This document shows positions 8,756-18,025 of a stretch of 64,000 nt of DNA, one piece after another. How positions within the stretch are numbered: position 1 is the first letter of the stretch; every line of letters begins with the position of its first letter. The stretch comes from Paracoccaceae bacterium (GTDB lineage Bacteria; Pseudomonadota; Alphaproteobacteria; Rhodobacterales; Rhodobacteraceae): contig JAIXPH010000064.1 in the NCBI GenBank assembly GCA_027486345.1, forward strand, positions 36,650-100,649. The letters are read 5' to 3'. The translations under genes and the position numbers were made by a program. The notes under the pieces are model-generated. The model ran no database searches and was not told the DNA's origin. It worked only from the letters and a program-made list of their open reading frames with translations.

Positions 8756-10039
8756 TCAGACGATTCCACCGCCCGCGCCGCTGGCCTTGGGCCGCACCGC
8801 CGCGACCTGCGCGCGGTAGCCCGACGCGCGATAGGTCGCCACGGGATCGATCGCACCGCCCGCCAGATAGCGCGCCATGGCCAGGATCGGCTCCACATCC
8901 GTGCGGAAGCCGCGTTTCAAAAGCGTCGTCGCCATCAGCGCGTCATTGCCGTCCTGTGCGCCATGCAGCGCGGCGCGGTCCACCAGCAAGGCCTGCGCGT
9001 AGGCGCGCTGTACCTCGGTGGCCGAGACCATCAGGCTTTCGATGGGATCGGTGACGTTGTGGCTTTGGTCCAGCATATGGGCCGGGGTGAAACCGGGTTT
9101 GCCCTCAGCCTCGACCAATTCGTTGAAGACGAGGAACAGCCGGTAGGGATCGATGCTGCCGGTATCCAGATCATCGTCGCCATATTTGCTGTCGTTGAAA
9201 TGGAAGCCGCCCAGCTTGCCAAACTGAATCAGCCGGGCCACGATCATTTCGATATTCACATTCGGCGCATGATGGCCAAGGTCCACCAGACAGTAGGCTT
9301 TCGGCCCCAATTCCTGCGCGATCAGGTAGTTGGTGCCCCAATCCTGCACGACGGTCGAATAGAAGGCCGGTTCGTACATCTTGTGTTCGGTGAAGACGCG
9401 CCAATCGTCGGGTAGGCCCGCATAGACCTGACGCATCGCGTCAAGATAGCGCTCGAACTGCTTGGTAAAGTTGGATTGTCCGGGAAAGTTGGACCCATCG
9501 CCGATCCAGACCGTCAGCGCCTTGGACCCGATGCCTTGGCCGATCTCGATACATTCCAGATTGTGTTCCACCGCCTGCGCGCGGGTGGCGGGGTCGGTGT
9601 GGGACAGACTCCCGAACTTGTAGGAATGGGCCTGCCCGGGCTGGTCCTGGAAGGTGTTGGAATTCATGGCATCAAAGCCCAGGCCCACCTCTTCGGCCTT
9701 GGCCAGCAGGTCCGCCGCCGGGGCCTTGTCCCACGGAATGTGCAGGCTGACCGAGGGCGTCGCACGGGTGAGTTGCTGGGTCACGCCGCAATCGTCCAGC
9801 TTGTCGAAGATGTGGCGCGGCTCGCCCCCGCCCGGAAAGCGCGCAAAGCGCGTGCCGCCGGTGCCGACTCCCCAGCTCGGGACCGCCACACCGTAAGCGG
9901 CCACCTTGGCGCGGACAGTGTCGATGTTGATCCCCCGCCGGTCCAGATGTTCGCCCAAGGCATCAAAATCGGCCTGCAAGCCCTTGATGTGCTTTTCGTT
10001 TTCGGCGTCGATGATGTGTTTTTCGATCATGAGGCTCAC
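8756..10039 (-). CDS. rhaI: L-rhamnose isomerase (rhizobial/Pseudomonas type)
   Basis: A 427-residue TIM-barrel isomerase converting L-rhamnose to L-rhamnulose. Recognisable blocks are VPSWGVGTGGTRFARFPG, SLHIPWDK, FDAMNSNTFQDQPGQAHSYK, VWIGDGSNFPGQ, FTEHKMYEPAFYSTVVQDWG, CLVDLGHHAPN and GGFHFNDSKYGDDDLD, which hold the metal and substrate ligands. It follows rhaD with a GTGA overlap: GTG 10039 shares bases with the rhaD stop. An ATG at 10030 with GGTGA before it is an alternative that would shorten the protein by three residues; relatives I recall match the longer form slightly better. It ends at a good terminator. It works with rhaD in the rhamnose pathway. Confidence 0.95.
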   Translation of the reverse strand: MSLMIEKHIIDAENEKHIKGLQADFDALGEHLDRRGINIDTVRAKVAAYGVAVPSWGVGTGGTRFARFPGGGEPRHIFDKLDDCGVTQQLTRATPSVSLHIPWDKAPAADLLAKAEEVGLGFDAMNSNTFQDQPGQAHSYKFGSLSHTDPATRAQAVEHNLECIEIGQGIGSKALTVWIGDGSNFPGQSNFTKQFERYLDAMRQVYAGLPDDWRVFTEHKMYEPAFYSTVVQDWGTNYLIAQELGPKAYCLVDLGHHAPNVNIEMIVARLIQFGKLGGFHFNDSKYGDDDLDTGSIDPYRLFLVFNELVEAEGKPGFTPAHMLDQSHNVTDPIESLMVSATEVQRAYAQALLVDRAALHGAQDGNDALMATTLLKRGFRTDVEPILAMARYLAGGAIDPVATYRASGYRAQVAAVRPKASGAGGGIV

Positions 10040-12138
10040 CGTGTGAAGGCTTGGACGTTGCCCGCGTCCACGTTCAGGATATTCCCGGTGGATTTCGCCG
10101 ACTGGTCAGAGGACAGGAAATAGGCGGCTTCGGCGATGTCTTCCGGCAAGACCGAGCGTTTCAGCATCGACCTTTGGCGATACATCTCTTCCAACCCTTC
10201 CTTGTCGGTCTTGTAGGTGCTGGCCCGTTGGTCCAGCCATTCGCCCGACCAGATCTTGGACCCGCGCAGGACGGCATCGGGGTTGACCACATTGACGCGG
10301 ATGCCCGCCTCGGCCCCCTCCAGTGCCAGACAACGGGCGAGGTGAATCTCCGCCGCCTTGGCCGTGCAATAGGCGCTGGCGTTGGGGCTGGCGGCCAGAC
10401 CGTTCTTGGACGCCACGAACACCACTGCCCCGCCGATCTTCTGCGCGCGGAAACACTTGAACGCCTCGCGGCTGACAAGGAAATAGCCGGTGGACAGGAT
10501 GTCCATGTTCTTGTTCCACAGCGCCAGCGTCGTCTCTTCAATCGGCGCAGAGGATGCAATCCCGGCGTTAGACACCAGGATGTCCAAGCCCCCGAATTCC
10601 ACTGCCGTTTGGGCAAAGGCGGCGATGACCTGCGATTCGTCGGTAACGTTCATGGAAACCGTCCGCACCACATCCTTGCCGTGGCGCTTGGTCAGATTCT
10701 CCGCCGTCGCGGCCAAAGCCACCGCATCGATATCGGCCAGCATCACGCAGGCCCCTTCGCGCAGGAAGCGTTCAGCTGTCGCCGATCCGATCCCCCCCGC
10801 ACCCCCGGTGACCAAGGCCACACGACCGGCCAGCGACTTGGGTTTGGGCATGCGCTGAAGTTTCGCCTCTTCCAGCAGCCAATATTCGATGTCGAAGGCC
10901 TCTTGCTCCGGCAGGCCGCAATAGGTGCTGACGGTATCTGCGCCGCGCATCACGTTGATGGCGTTGACATAAAACTCACCCGACACCCGCGCCGTCGCCT
11001 TGTCCTTGGCGAAGGTCAGCATCCCCACGCCGGGAACCAGATAGACCACGGCATTGGGATCGCGCAGCGGCGGCGAGTTGGGATGCTTGCAGCGGTCGTA
11101 ATAGGCGGCATAGCCCTTGCGATAGGCCTCAACCTGCCCGGCCAATGCGGCCAAGGTGGCATCGACATCCGGGGAAGCCGGATCAAACCCCACGACCAGC
11201 GGGCAAATCTTGGTGCGCAGGAAGTGGTCCGGGCAGGACGTGCCCAGAGCCGCCAAAGGTGCCAGCTTGGCCGAATTCACAAACTCCAGCACCGCCGGTT
11301 GATCATCAAAATGGCCGACCATGTGGTGATCGCCAGAGATCATCCCCCGGATCGCAGGCATCAGGCGGGCCGCCACCGCGCGGCGTTGATCGGCGGGCAG
11401 GCTGTCCTTGACCGCGCCGCCAAAGATCACCTTTCCGGCAGTTTCCGCCGCGAACCAATCCATCGCCTTCTGGATGATGGCGATGGTCAGTTCATAGCAG
11501 GTCTTCGCGTCGTCATCCCAGGTGAACAGGCCATGCGATTCCAGCACCACGCCCTTGGCCTTGGGGTTTTCCAGACAGAACTTTTCCAGCCACAGCCCAA
11601 GCTCATAGCCCGGCCGCTTCCACGGCAGCCAGCCGATGTCATCCCCGAAAATCCGCGACGTCAGTTCGCGCGAATTCTGCGATGCAGCGATGGCGATGAT
11701 GGCGTCAGGGTGCATGTGATCGACGTGCTTTTTCGGCACATAGGCATGCAAAGGCGTGTCGATGCTGGCCGCGCGCGCGTTCAGGTTGAAAGTGCAATGG
11801 GGCAGATAGCCCACCATCGCATCCTCCATGTGCACGCCGGTGTAGACGCCCTTCAGCGCCCGCAGCTTGTCCATGTAAAGCGTGGCAAAGCCGTCCATCT
11901 TGATGGAGCCGACATCCCCGCCCGAGCCCTTGACCCAAAGCACTTCAACCTGTTCGCCGGTCAGGGGGTCGGTCTCCATCACCTTGGCGCTGGTGTTGCC
12001 GCCGCCGTAATTGGTGATCCGCTTGTCCGAGCCCAACAGGTTCGACCGATAGAGCAGCTTTTCAGCCTCGGTCATCGCGCCTGCGCGGGCATCATCCCAA
12101 AGGTTTGCAAGCCGGGCACCGGCGGTGGCTGTGGTCAT
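10036..12138 (-). CDS. rhaD: Bifunctional rhamnulose-1-phosphate aldolase / short-chain alcohol dehydrogenase
   Basis: A 700-residue fusion. The N-terminal class II aldolase/adducin domain (about 1-400) has ITNYGGGNTSAKV and the HxH zinc site in DHMHPDAIIAIA and VLESHGLF. The C-terminal SDR domain (about 440-700) has the NAD motif TGGAGGIG, NNAG-like SNAGIASSAP and catalytic YCTAK. The aldolase splits L-rhamnulose-1-phosphate to dihydroxyacetone phosphate and L-lactaldehyde; the dehydrogenase is thought to handle lactaldehyde. Start ATG 12138 follows an excellent GGGAGGATGCC; the frame upstream of it is not conserved. First gene of the rhaD-rhaI operon, divergent from rhaR, under the shared operator. 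Confidence 0.95.
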   Translation of the reverse strand: MTTATAGARLANLWDDARAGAMTEAEKLLYRSNLLGSDKRITNYGGGNTSAKVMETDPLTGEQVEVLWVKGSGGDVGSIKMDGFATLYMDKLRALKGVYTGVHMEDAMVGYLPHCTFNLNARAASIDTPLHAYVPKKHVDHMHPDAIIAIAASQNSRELTSRIFGDDIGWLPWKRPGYELGLWLEKFCLENPKAKGVVLESHGLFTWDDDAKTCYELTIAIIQKAMDWFAAETAGKVIFGGAVKDSLPADQRRAVAARLMPAIRGMISGDHHMVGHFDDQPAVLEFVNSAKLAPLAALGTSCPDHFLRTKICPLVVGFDPASPDVDATLAALAGQVEAYRKGYAAYYDRCKHPNSPPLRDPNAVVYLVPGVGMLTFAKDKATARVSGEFYVNAINVMRGADTVSTYCGLPEQEAFDIEYWLLEEAKLQRMPKPKSLAGRVALVTGGAGGIGSATAERFLREGACVMLADIDAVALAATAENLTKRHGKDVVRTVSMNVTDESQVIAAFAQTAVEFGGLDILVSNAGIASSAPIEETTLALWNKNMDILSTGYFLVSREAFKCFRAQKIGGAVVFVASKNGLAASPNASAYCTAKAAEIHLARCLALEGAEAGIRVNVVNPDAVLRGSKIWSGEWLDQRASTYKTDKEGLEEMYRQRSMLKRSVLPEDIAEAAYFLSSDQSAKSTGNILNVDAGNVQAFTR

Positions 12139-12203
12139 GGCATCCTCCCTTGGCGCGGACACCTCCCGCGCTTTGGTCAAGGAATGTGACCACGACGCGC
12201 TAA

Positions 12204-12276
12204 TGTCAATCAAAAACGATCATGTTCAATCATGCTGCAAGTGCAAAATGATTAATGTGATCGAAAATGATTGACA
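12204..12276. promoter_or_regulatory. Divergent rhaD / rhaR promoter with large inverted-repeat operator
   Basis: Two 30-bp arms, 12204-12233 and 12247-12276, are inverted copies: each reads inward TGTCAATCA, four bases, CGATCA, then a second AATCAT. The outer end of each arm read outward is TTGACA, a consensus -35 box, so the operator overlaps the -35 of both diverging promoters. -10 boxes are weak. The obvious candidate regulator is the DeoR-family RhaR encoded next to it. Confidence 0.7.
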
Positions 12277-12317
12277 CTGATTGGTTTCGGTGGAAGTTTT
12301 GCGACAGGGAGGACGCC

Positions 12318-13127
12318 ATGCACGAAAGCGAACGGCACAGAATCATCCTGTCTGCGGTGCAGGACCGGCCCGTTGCAACGGTGGCCGACCTCGTGGCGCT
12401 GACGGGGGCGTCAGAGGCGACGATCCGGCGCGATATCGCCACGCTTCACGTGCAGAAAAAGCTGCGCCGGGTGCGCGGCGGGGCAGAATCCATCGCGCCG
12501 CCGCAGTTTGTCGGGCTGGCAGGGCGGCCGTTTTCGGTCAACGAAACGATCAACATCGCGCAGAAACGCGCAATCGCCCGCGCGGCGGTGGAGCTGTGCG
12601 AGGATGGCGAACCGATCATCATCAACGGCGGCACCACCACATTCCAGATGGTGCACCCCCTGTCCACGCGGCGCTGTCAGGTCTTCACCAACAGCTTCCC
12701 GATTGCCGAACACCTGCTGAAGCATTCCAAGAACACCGTGCTTCTGCCCGCAGGCGCGATCTACCGCGAACAGAACATCATCCTGTCGCCCTTCGACGAG
12801 GATGGCAGCCGCCACTTCTACGCCCGCCGCATCTTCATGGGCTGCCGGGGCATCGGCGCCTTGGGGCTGATGGAGGGGGACCCCTTGCTGGTGCAGGCCG
12901 AACAGAAGCTGATCGGTCAAGCAGATGAATTGGTGGTGCTGGCCGACAGTTCCAAATTCGCCCAACGCTCCAGCCTGATCCTGTGCGCGCTGAACCGCAT
13001 CCATACCCTCATCACCGATGAACGGATTTCCGACCGCGACGCCGCCATGTGCGACGCGGCCGACATCAAACTGATCGTGGCGCAGGTCGGCGCTGCGGAC
13101 AGAGGCCAAACCGCGCAGGAGGCTTGA
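12318..13127 (+). CDS. rhaR: DeoR-family transcriptional regulator of rhamnose catabolism
   Basis: A 269-residue DeoR/GlpR-type regulator. The winged-helix domain is at 1-60, with ALTGASEATIRRDIATLHVQKKLRRVRGG typical of the family. The C-terminal ISOCOT-like sensor domain has IINGGTTTFQM, FTNSFPIAEHLL, LPAGAIYREQNIILSP and VVLADSSKFAQRSSL, which binds a phosphorylated sugar intermediate in this family. Start ATG 12318 follows CAGGGAGGACGCC. It heads the plus-strand rhamnose operon, and position matches the rhizobial order rhaRSTPQUK. It probably represses both divergent transcripts until a rhamnose intermediate appears, through the inverted repeat at 12204-12276 (inference). Confidence 0.92.
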   Translation: MHESERHRIILSAVQDRPVATVADLVALTGASEATIRRDIATLHVQKKLRRVRGGAESIAPPQFVGLAGRPFSVNETINIAQKRAIARAAVELCEDGEPIIINGGTTTFQMVHPLSTRRCQVFTNSFPIAEHLLKHSKNTVLLPAGAIYREQNIILSPFDEDGSRHFYARRIFMGCRGIGALGLMEGDPLLVQAEQKLIGQADELVVLADSSKFAQRSSLILCALNRIHTLITDERISDRDAAMCDAADIKLIVAQVGAADRGQTAQEA

Positions 13128-13166
13128 AGGCGCGGTTCCGACTAAAAACGCTCAGGGAGGACAACA

Positions 13167-14159
13167 ATGAGCATTCTTCGCAAGGCACTGACAACGGCGG
13201 CGATGACCGTCGCACTGATGGCGGCCACCGGCGCGCATGCTGAAACCAAGCGCATCGCGCTGGTGGTCAAGGCGCTGGGGATCGGCTTCTTCGAGGCCGC
13301 GAACAAGGGCGCCGAAGAGGCCGCCAAGGAACTGGGCGATGTGGAAATCATCTACACCGGCCCGACCGACACCACGGCCGAAGGCCAGATCGAGGTGATC
13401 AACAGCCTGATCGCGCAGGGTGTGGACGCCATCGCGATTTCTGCCAACGACCCTGACGCCGTCGCCCCCGCCCTGCAAAAGGCGATGGAACGCGACATCA
13501 CTGTGATCTCATGGGACTCGGGCGTGGCCAAGGAAGGCCGCCAGATGCACCTGAACCCGTCGTCGTCCGCGCTGATCGGCAACACGATCATCAAACTGGC
13601 GGCTGACCATATGCCCGAAGGCGGCGATGTGGCGATCCTGTCGGCCACCTCGACCTCGACCAACCAGAACATCTGGATCGAAGAGGCCACCAAGGTTCTG
13701 CCGAACTATCCGGGCGTGAACCTTGTCGCTACCGTCTATGGTGACGACCTTGCCGACAAATCCTACCGCGAAGCCCAAGGCCTGATCGCCACCTACCCGA
13801 ACCTGAAGGCGATCATCGCACCGACGACCGTGGGCATCCTTGCCGCGTCGCAGGCTGTCACCGACGCTGGCAAGATCGGCGCGATCAACGTGACCGGTCT
13901 GGGTCTGCCGTCGGAAATGGCCGGGGCCGTGGCTTCGGGCGCGACCAAGTCCTTCGCGATCTGGAACCCGATTGATCTGGGCTATGCCGCCACCATGCTG
14001 GCCTACAACATCTCGAACGGTGCCAAGGCTGAGCCGGGCGCATCGATCCCGATGGGCCGTATGGGCGCTGCCACGCTGGACGACAACAACGAAGCGGCCA
14101 TGTCGGACCCCTTCACCTATGACGCGTCGAACATCGAACAGTTCAAGTCGATCTTCTGA
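13167..14159 (+). CDS. rhaS: Rhamnose ABC transporter periplasmic binding protein
   Basis: A 330-residue periplasmic sugar-binding protein of the RbsB/RhaS group. A signal peptide ends near AHA-ET (about residue 25). The mature protein opens KRIALVVKALGIGFFEAANKGAEEAAKEL and has VDAIAISANDPDAVAPAL and VISWDSGVAKEGRQMHLNPSS, close to known RhaS proteins. The start has a strong CAGGGAGGACAACA site. It lies 39 bp after rhaR and is followed by a perfect hairpin before the ATPase gene, which likely raises its expression over the membrane components. It delivers L-rhamnose to RhaP/RhaQ. Confidence 0.95.
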   Translation: MSILRKALTTAAMTVALMAATGAHAETKRIALVVKALGIGFFEAANKGAEEAAKELGDVEIIYTGPTDTTAEGQIEVINSLIAQGVDAIAISANDPDAVAPALQKAMERDITVISWDSGVAKEGRQMHLNPSSSALIGNTIIKLAADHMPEGGDVAILSATSTSTNQNIWIEEATKVLPNYPGVNLVATVYGDDLADKSYREAQGLIATYPNLKAIIAPTTVGILAASQAVTDAGKIGAINVTGLGLPSEMAGAVASGATKSFAIWNPIDLGYAATMLAYNISNGAKAEPGASIPMGRMGAATLDDNNEAAMSDPFTYDASNIEQFKSIF

Positions 14160-14170
14160 TTGACCGAACC

Positions 14171-14195
14171 GGGCCGCACCGCCTTGGTGCGGCCC
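14171..14195 (+). other. Intercistronic stem-loop rhaS-rhaT
   Basis: GGGCCGCACC, a GCCTT loop and GGTGCGGCCC form a perfect 10-bp stem 11 bases after the rhaS stop, followed by CCCCTATTCCCCTTTC rather than a T-run. Likely a partial terminator or mRNA 3' stabiliser. Confidence 0.7.
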
Positions 14196-14230
14196 ACCCC
14201 TATTCCCCTTTCAGACGACCGGACACCGCC

Positions 14231-15751
14231 ATGACCGTCGCCCAATCGCCCGCCCCGCAGCCCGTGCTGCGCCTGTCGGGCATTTCCAAATCCTTTCCCG
14301 GCGTGCGTGCGCTGTCGGATGTGCAACTTGAGTTGCACGCAGGCGAAGTCACCGCCCTGATCGGCGAAAACGGCGCAGGCAAATCCACCATCGTCAAGGT
14401 GTTGACCGGGATCTACCAGCCCGACGCGGGCGTGATCGAGGTGGCGGGACAAGCCACGACCTTTCCCACCGCCGACGCCGCCGCGCGAGCGGGTGTCACG
14501 GCGATCCATCAGGAAACCGTGCTGTTTGACGAATTGACCGTCGCCGAGAACATCTTTCTGGGCCATGCGCCGCGCACCCGCTTTGGCCTGATCGACTGGG
14601 CGGCGATGGAGGCGCAGTCGCGTGAGCTGTTGGCGCGCATCGGCGCGACGCTGAACCCCCGCGCCGTGCTGCGCGATCTGGGGATTGCGTCCAAGCATCT
14701 GGTGGCCATCGCCCGCGCCCTGTCCATCGACGCCCGCGTGGTGATCATGGACGAACCGACGGCTGCGCTGAGCCACAAGGAAATCCACGAGCTTTACGAT
14801 CTGGTCGAACGGCTGAAGGCCGAGGGCAAGGCGATCCTCTTCATTTCCCACAAGTTCGATGAGATTTTCCAGATTGCCGACCGCTACACCGTGTTCCGCG
14901 ATGGCCAGTTCATCGGCGCAGGCCGGATGGCGGATGTGACCGAAGGGCAGTTGGTGCAGATGATGGTGGGTCGGTCGGTCGATCAGATATTCCCCGCCCG
15001 CACGCGCAACATCGGTGCCCCGGTCCTGACGGTGTCCGGCTACAGCCACCCCACCGAATTCGCCGATATCGGCTTCACCCTGCACAAGGGCGAAATCCTT
15101 GGCTTTTACGGCCTCGTCGGCGCGGGCCGGTCCGAGGTGATGCAATCTCTCTTCGGCATCACCGCCCCGTCGAAAGGGGCGTGTCGCATCGGGGAACGTG
15201 TCATTGCCATCCGGTCCACCGCGCAAGCCATCGATGAGGGCATCGTCTATGTTCCTGAGGATCGCGGCAAACAGGGCGCGGTCAAGGGCCTGCCGATCTT
15301 TCAGAACATCACGCTGCCCAGCCTTGGGCGGATGAATACCTCTGGCTTTCTGAACATGGCGCGAGAGTTCAAATTGGCCCGCGACTACACCCAACGGCTG
15401 GACCTGCGGGCGGCGTCTCTGGATCAGGATGTGGGGCTGCTGTCGGGGGGAAATCAGCAAAAGGTGGTCATCGCCAAATGGTTGGCAACCAAACCTCGCG
15501 TGATCATCCTGGATGAGCCGACCAAGGGCATCGACATCGGATCGAAGGCCGCCGTGCATGAATTCATGGCCGAACTGGCTGCCGAAGGTCTGGCGGTCAT
15601 CATGGTCTCCAGCGAAATCCCCGAAATCCTTGGCATGTCGGACCGCGTGATCGTCATGCGCGAAGGCCGCATTGCCGCAGAACTGACAGGCCCCGACATG
15701 ACGCCCGAACGCCTTGTCCGCGCCGCCGCCGGCATCCCGGAGGCCGCATGA
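14231..15751 (+). CDS. rhaT: Rhamnose ABC transporter ATPase (two nucleotide-binding domains)
   Basis: A 506-residue sugar-type ATPase with tandem ABC domains, like RbsA/MglA. Domain 1 (about 12-240) has Walker A GENGAGKST, Q-loop IHQETVLF and Walker B VVIMDEPTAALS. Domain 2 (about 255-500) has the degenerate first motif GLVGAGRSEV usual for this family, the intact signature LSGGNQQKVVIAKW and Walker B VIILDEPTKGID. Start ATG 14231, and its last codons overlap the rhaP start (ATGA). The symbol follows rhizobial usage and is not the proton symporter RhaT of enterobacteria. Confidence 0.95.
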   Translation: MTVAQSPAPQPVLRLSGISKSFPGVRALSDVQLELHAGEVTALIGENGAGKSTIVKVLTGIYQPDAGVIEVAGQATTFPTADAAARAGVTAIHQETVLFDELTVAENIFLGHAPRTRFGLIDWAAMEAQSRELLARIGATLNPRAVLRDLGIASKHLVAIARALSIDARVVIMDEPTAALSHKEIHELYDLVERLKAEGKAILFISHKFDEIFQIADRYTVFRDGQFIGAGRMADVTEGQLVQMMVGRSVDQIFPARTRNIGAPVLTVSGYSHPTEFADIGFTLHKGEILGFYGLVGAGRSEVMQSLFGITAPSKGACRIGERVIAIRSTAQAIDEGIVYVPEDRGKQGAVKGLPIFQNITLPSLGRMNTSGFLNMAREFKLARDYTQRLDLRAASLDQDVGLLSGGNQQKVVIAKWLATKPRVIILDEPTKGIDIGSKAAVHEFMAELAAEGLAVIMVSSEIPEILGMSDRVIVMREGRIAAELTGPDMTPERLVRAAAGIPEAA

Positions 15752-16722
15752 CATCCTTTCTGAAATCGCGTGAGGCGCTGCTGGCGCTGGCCATCCTTGT
15801 GCTGCTGGCGATGATCGCCAGCCGTTTCCCGGCCTTTGTCGAACCGGCGAGCCTTGCCAATGTCTTCAACGACACGGCCCCCCTGATGATCCTCGCCTTG
15901 GGTCAGATGGTGGTGATCCTGACCAAATGCATCGACCTGTCGGTGGCGGCCAATCTGGCACTGTCGGGGATGGTCGCGGCTTTGCTCAATGGCATGGGCG
16001 TGCCGCTGCCCTTGATCCTGCTGATCGTGCTGGCGCTTGGCGCGGCCTTGGGGGCGGTGAATGGCCTTCTGGTGTGGAAAGTGGGCATCCCGTCCATCGT
16101 CGTCACCCTTGGCACCATGACCATCTTTCGCGGCATCATCTTCCTGATGACCGATGGCGCATGGGTGAATGCCCATCAGATGAGCGATGAATTCAAAGCC
16201 CTGCCGCGCCATGTGATCCTTGGCCTGCCCGTGATGGCATGGGTCGCCGTCGTCGTGATCGCGCTGTTCGCCGTGTTCCTGACTCGGACGCCGCTTGGCC
16301 GCAGCTTCTATGCCGTGGGCGGCAATCCCCATGCGGCGGTCTACACGGGCCTTGATGTCGGGCGCACGCAGGCGATTGCCTTTGTGATCTCTGGCACCTT
16401 GGCCGCGCTGACGGGGTATCTGTGGGTGGCACGCTACGCCGTGGCCTATGTCGATATCGCGGGCGGGTTTGAACTCGATGTGGTCGCCGCCTGCGTGATC
16501 GGCGGCATCGCCATCGCCGGGGGGGCGGGCACTGTGGGGGGCGCTGTCCTTGGGGCGCTGTTCCTGGGCGTCATCAAGAACGCGCTGCCGGTTGTTGGCA
16601 TCTCGCCCTTCTGGCAACTGGCGATCTCTGGCTCTGCCATCATCCTTGCCGTGGCCTTCAACGCCCGCCAAGGCCGCAAGGCCGGACGCATCATCCTGAA
16701 ATCGGCGGAGGCAGGCGCATGA
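15748..16722 (+). CDS. rhaP: Rhamnose ABC transporter permease
   Basis: A 324-residue inner-membrane permease of the RbsC/AraH-type family, with about nine hydrophobic segments. Family blocks include VVILTKCIDLSVAANLALSGMVAA, NGLLVWKVGIPSIVVTLGTMTIFRGI, YAVGGNPHAAVYTGLDV and the C-terminal GGIAIAGGAGTVGGAVLGALFLGVI. It overlaps rhaT at its start and rhaQ at its end by ATGA junctions, so the three are translated together. It pairs with RhaQ to form the channel. Confidence 0.93.
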   Translation: MTSFLKSREALLALAILVLLAMIASRFPAFVEPASLANVFNDTAPLMILALGQMVVILTKCIDLSVAANLALSGMVAALLNGMGVPLPLILLIVLALGAALGAVNGLLVWKVGIPSIVVTLGTMTIFRGIIFLMTDGAWVNAHQMSDEFKALPRHVILGLPVMAWVAVVVIALFAVFLTRTPLGRSFYAVGGNPHAAVYTGLDVGRTQAIAFVISGTLAALTGYLWVARYAVAYVDIAGGFELDVVAACVIGGIAIAGGAGTVGGAVLGALFLGVIKNALPVVGISPFWQLAISGSAIILAVAFNARQGRKAGRIILKSAEAGA

Positions 16723-17711
16723 CCACCAAACCCACCCCCCGCGTGATCCCCGACCGCCTGACCAGCCCGCTGTCCCGTGCGCTGCGGTCATGGGAGGCGC
16801 TGCTGTTCGCCGTCGCCGTGGCGGTGTTCATCGCCAATTCCTTCGCCTCGCCCTATTTCCTGAATGCGTGGAACCTCAGCGACGCCACCTTCAACTTCAC
16901 CGAAAAGGCGATGATCGCCTTTGCCATGGCACTGCTGATCATCGCGGGCGAGATTGACCTTTCGGTCGCCTCGATCATCGCCTTGGCCTCAACTGTCATG
17001 GGCCTTGTGATGACGGCGGGATTCGGCACGCCGGAAATCGTGCTGGCCGGTCTGGCCACAGGTCTGGCCTGCGGCGCGCTGAACGGGTTTTTCGTGGCGC
17101 GATTGGGCCTGCCCTCCATCGTCGTGACCATCGGCACCATGAGCCTGTTTCGCGGCATCAGCTATATCGTCTTGGGCGATCAGGCGTTCACCGGCTATCC
17201 CAAGGATTTCGCCTATTTCGGGCAGGGCTATGTCTGGTGGGTGTTCAGTTTTGAACTGGTCCTCTTTGCCGTGCTGGCAATCGGGTTCTACATCCTGTTG
17301 CATCGCACCAACTTTGGCCGCGCGGTCTATGCCATCGGCAACAACCCCACGGCGGCGCTGTTTTCGGGCATCCGGGTAGAACGGGTGCGCTTTATCCTGT
17401 TCCTTCTGACGGGTCTGATGTCGGGGATTGCGGCGGTCTGCCTGACCTCGCGCCTTGGCTCCACCCGCCCCTCCATCGCCACGGGGATGGAGCTGGAGGT
17501 GGTCACGATGGTCGTTCTTGGCGGGGTCAGTATCCTTGGCGGATCGGGCAGCATTCCCGGAGTCGTCCTCGCCGCGATCATCATGGGACTGGTCACATTC
17601 GGCTTTGGGCTGTTGAATGTCCCGGGGATCGTGATGTCGATCTTCCTTGGCCTTTTGCTGATCGGCACCATCGCCCTGCCGCGACTGGCCAAGGGATTGC
17701 GGAGGGGATGA
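16719..17711 (+). CDS. rhaQ: Rhamnose ABC transporter permease
   Basis: A 330-residue paralogue of RhaP with the same architecture: [70 protein letters not shown] and [26 protein letters not shown]. Starts at ATG 16719 inside the rhaP stop. Ends overlapping the mutarotase gene. A heterodimeric permease (RhaP plus RhaQ) is what the rhizobial rhamnose transporter uses. Confidence 0.93.
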   Translation: MTTKPTPRVIPDRLTSPLSRALRSWEALLFAVAVAVFIANSFASPYFLNAWNLSDATFNFTEKAMIAFAMALLIIAGEIDLSVASIIALASTVMGLVMTAGFGTPEIVLAGLATGLACGALNGFFVARLGLPSIVVTIGTMSLFRGISYIVLGDQAFTGYPKDFAYFGQGYVWWVFSFELVLFAVLAIGFYILLHRTNFGRAVYAIGNNPTAALFSGIRVERVRFILFLLTGLMSGIAAVCLTSRLGSTRPSIATGMELEVVTMVVLGGVSILGGSGSIPGVVLAAIIMGLVTFGFGLLNVPGIVMSIFLGLLLIGTIALPRLAKGLRRG

Positions 17712-18025
17712 TGGAAAAATACGTCTTCAAGATGCAGCTCCATCCGGGGATGGAGGCGGAGTATAAGCGCCGCCACGATGAGATCTGGCCTGAGTTGGTC
17801 GTGCTGCTGAAAGAGGCAGGCATCAGCGATTATTCCATCCATCTGGACCCCGAGACGCTGATCCTGTTCGGCGTGCTGTGGAGGCGGGCGGATCACGGCA
17901 TGGACGCCCTGCCCGCCCATCCGGTGATGCAGCGATGGTGGGCGCATATGGCCGACATCATGGCAACGAAGCCCGACAACGAACCCATCGCCACCCCACT
18001 TGTGCCGCTGTTCCATCTGCCATGA
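17708..18025 (+). CDS. rhaM: L-rhamnose mutarotase
   Basis: A 105-residue ferredoxin-like fold protein interconverting alpha and beta anomers of L-rhamnose; called rhaU in rhizobia. It has the family core [40 protein letters not shown] and [12 protein letters not shown], with the catalytic His in [11 protein letters not shown] 17708 overlaps the rhaQ stop; a second ATG at 17711 is equally possible. Its stop overlaps the rhaK start (ATGA). Length matches the family. Confidence 0.95.
   Translation: MMEKYVFKMQLHPGMEAEYKRRHDEIWPELVVLLKEAGISDYSIHLDPETLILFGVLWRRADHGMDALPAHPVMQRWWAHMADIMATKPDNEPIATPLVPLFHLP

Noticed and set aside
10051..12189. Long plus-strand open frame (712 codons) opposite rhaD
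   Set aside because: Shadow of the rhaD codons; composition is not protein-like and no start signal is present.
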